DNA from: Candidatus Sungiibacteriota bacterium
GTDB taxonomy: Bacteria; Patescibacteriota; Minisyncoccia; Sungbacterales; JACQCQ01
Reading direction: 5' to 3'
Assembly (NCBI GenBank): GCA_016181565.1
Contig: JACOZA010000035.1
Span: 1 to 5,234, forward strand
DNA length: 5,234 bases
Below are positions 5,031 to 5,234 of this stretch, in pieces. Every line of letters starts with the position of its first letter. Position 1 is the first letter of the stretch. A program made the position numbers and the translations under genes. The notes beneath the pieces are model-generated. The model saw only the letters and a list, made by a program, of their open reading frames with translations, was not told the origin of the DNA and made no database searches.

Positions 5031-5035
5031 GATAT

Positions 5036-5234
5036 ATGGCCAGAAAGAACATTCTCGATTCGCTGGTGACCAAGGGCGTGATTACGCTCGACGACATCGG
5101 CAGTGTCAAAGCCGAGGCTCGAAAAGTGGGCATATCCGTCGAAGAGGCGCTGTATCAGCGCGGCATCGACGAAAACGCCGTTCTTGAGGCCAAGAGCGAG
5201 ATTCTGGGCATCCCGGAGCGCCGCCTGCTTGGCG
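5036..5234 (+). CDS. pilB: N-terminus of a PilB/GspE-type pilus assembly ATPase, cut by the window end
   Basis: An ATG at 5036 opens a frame that runs 66 codons to the window edge. The visible part, ILDSLVTKGVITLDDIGSVK, then a helix with EEALYQRGIDENAVLEAKSE and GIPERRLLG, matches the N-terminal helical domain (T2SSE_N type) that precedes the motor in PilB and GspE ATPases: a short repeated pattern of 'L...G.i....l......g.s.eeaL...gi.e..ll......lgip'. The Walker A and B motifs lie beyond the window. PilB-type enzymes hydrolyse ATP in the cytoplasm to push pilin subunits into the fibre, and the preceding pilM/N/O genes supply the docking complex. A GspE or XpsE relative cannot be separated from PilB on this fragment. 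There is no Shine-Dalgarno motif; the bases before the ATG are TTTAAGATAT. Confidence 0.8.
   Translation, partial: MARKNILDSLVTKGVITLDDIGSVKAEARKVGISVEEALYQRGIDENAVLEAKSEILGIPERRLLG

Overview
The window most likely comes from a small-genome bacterium of the Candidate Phyla Radiation (Patescibacteria, Parcubacteria-like). I infer this from the compact divergent type IV pilus proteins, the nearly absent Shine-Dalgarno motifs, the 4-20 bp spacers in several operons and a free-standing LAGLIDADG gene beside tRNA genes. UGA is used as a stop (comF at 1584-1586, the PilP-like gene at 4934-4936), so the code is standard. The taxonomic call is inference.

Left part, minus strand (1-1520). Read in the direction of transcription, it holds a LAGLIDADG homing-endonuclease-like gene with its own N-terminal helix-turn-helix (1520-513), then a cluster of serine tRNA genes: tRNA-Ser(GCU) (494-406), then an unusual unit at 385-181. 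In that unit a complete tRNA-Ser(UGA) (336-254) lies inside the anticodon loop of a second, class II, Ser-like tRNA. The two halves of the outer tRNA pair across the insert in the acceptor and anticodon stems, and an imperfect inverted repeat clamps the base of the inner tRNA. Just beyond the outer CCA end lie the C-terminal half of an XRE-type HTH protein without its N-terminus (172-77) and the start of another gene (72-1). This looks like an accessory, recombination-prone spot.

Middle (1584-2361). A ComF-family phosphoribosyltransferase-like gene lies on the minus strand, divergent from the pilus operon across an 85-bp spacer.

Right part, plus strand (2362-5234). This is a type IV pilus inner-membrane platform operon: pilM, pilN-like, pilO-like, a small single-TM protein in the position of PilP, then a 99-bp spacer rich in inverted repeats and the start of a PilB/GspE-type assembly ATPase that runs off the window. 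PilM would sit in the cytoplasm bound to the N-terminus of PilN. PilN/PilO and the small protein would form the membrane-anchored alignment complex, and the ATPase would power assembly. With ComF next door, a role in DNA uptake is plausible but inferred.

The strongest unusual signal is the tRNA-within-tRNA arrangement at 181-385. I cannot define a clean splice product: joining the halves to give the expected Ser anticodon GGA leaves one extra A in the loop. It may be a genuine host tRNA with an unfamiliar processing route, or a serine tRNA gene broken by insertion.
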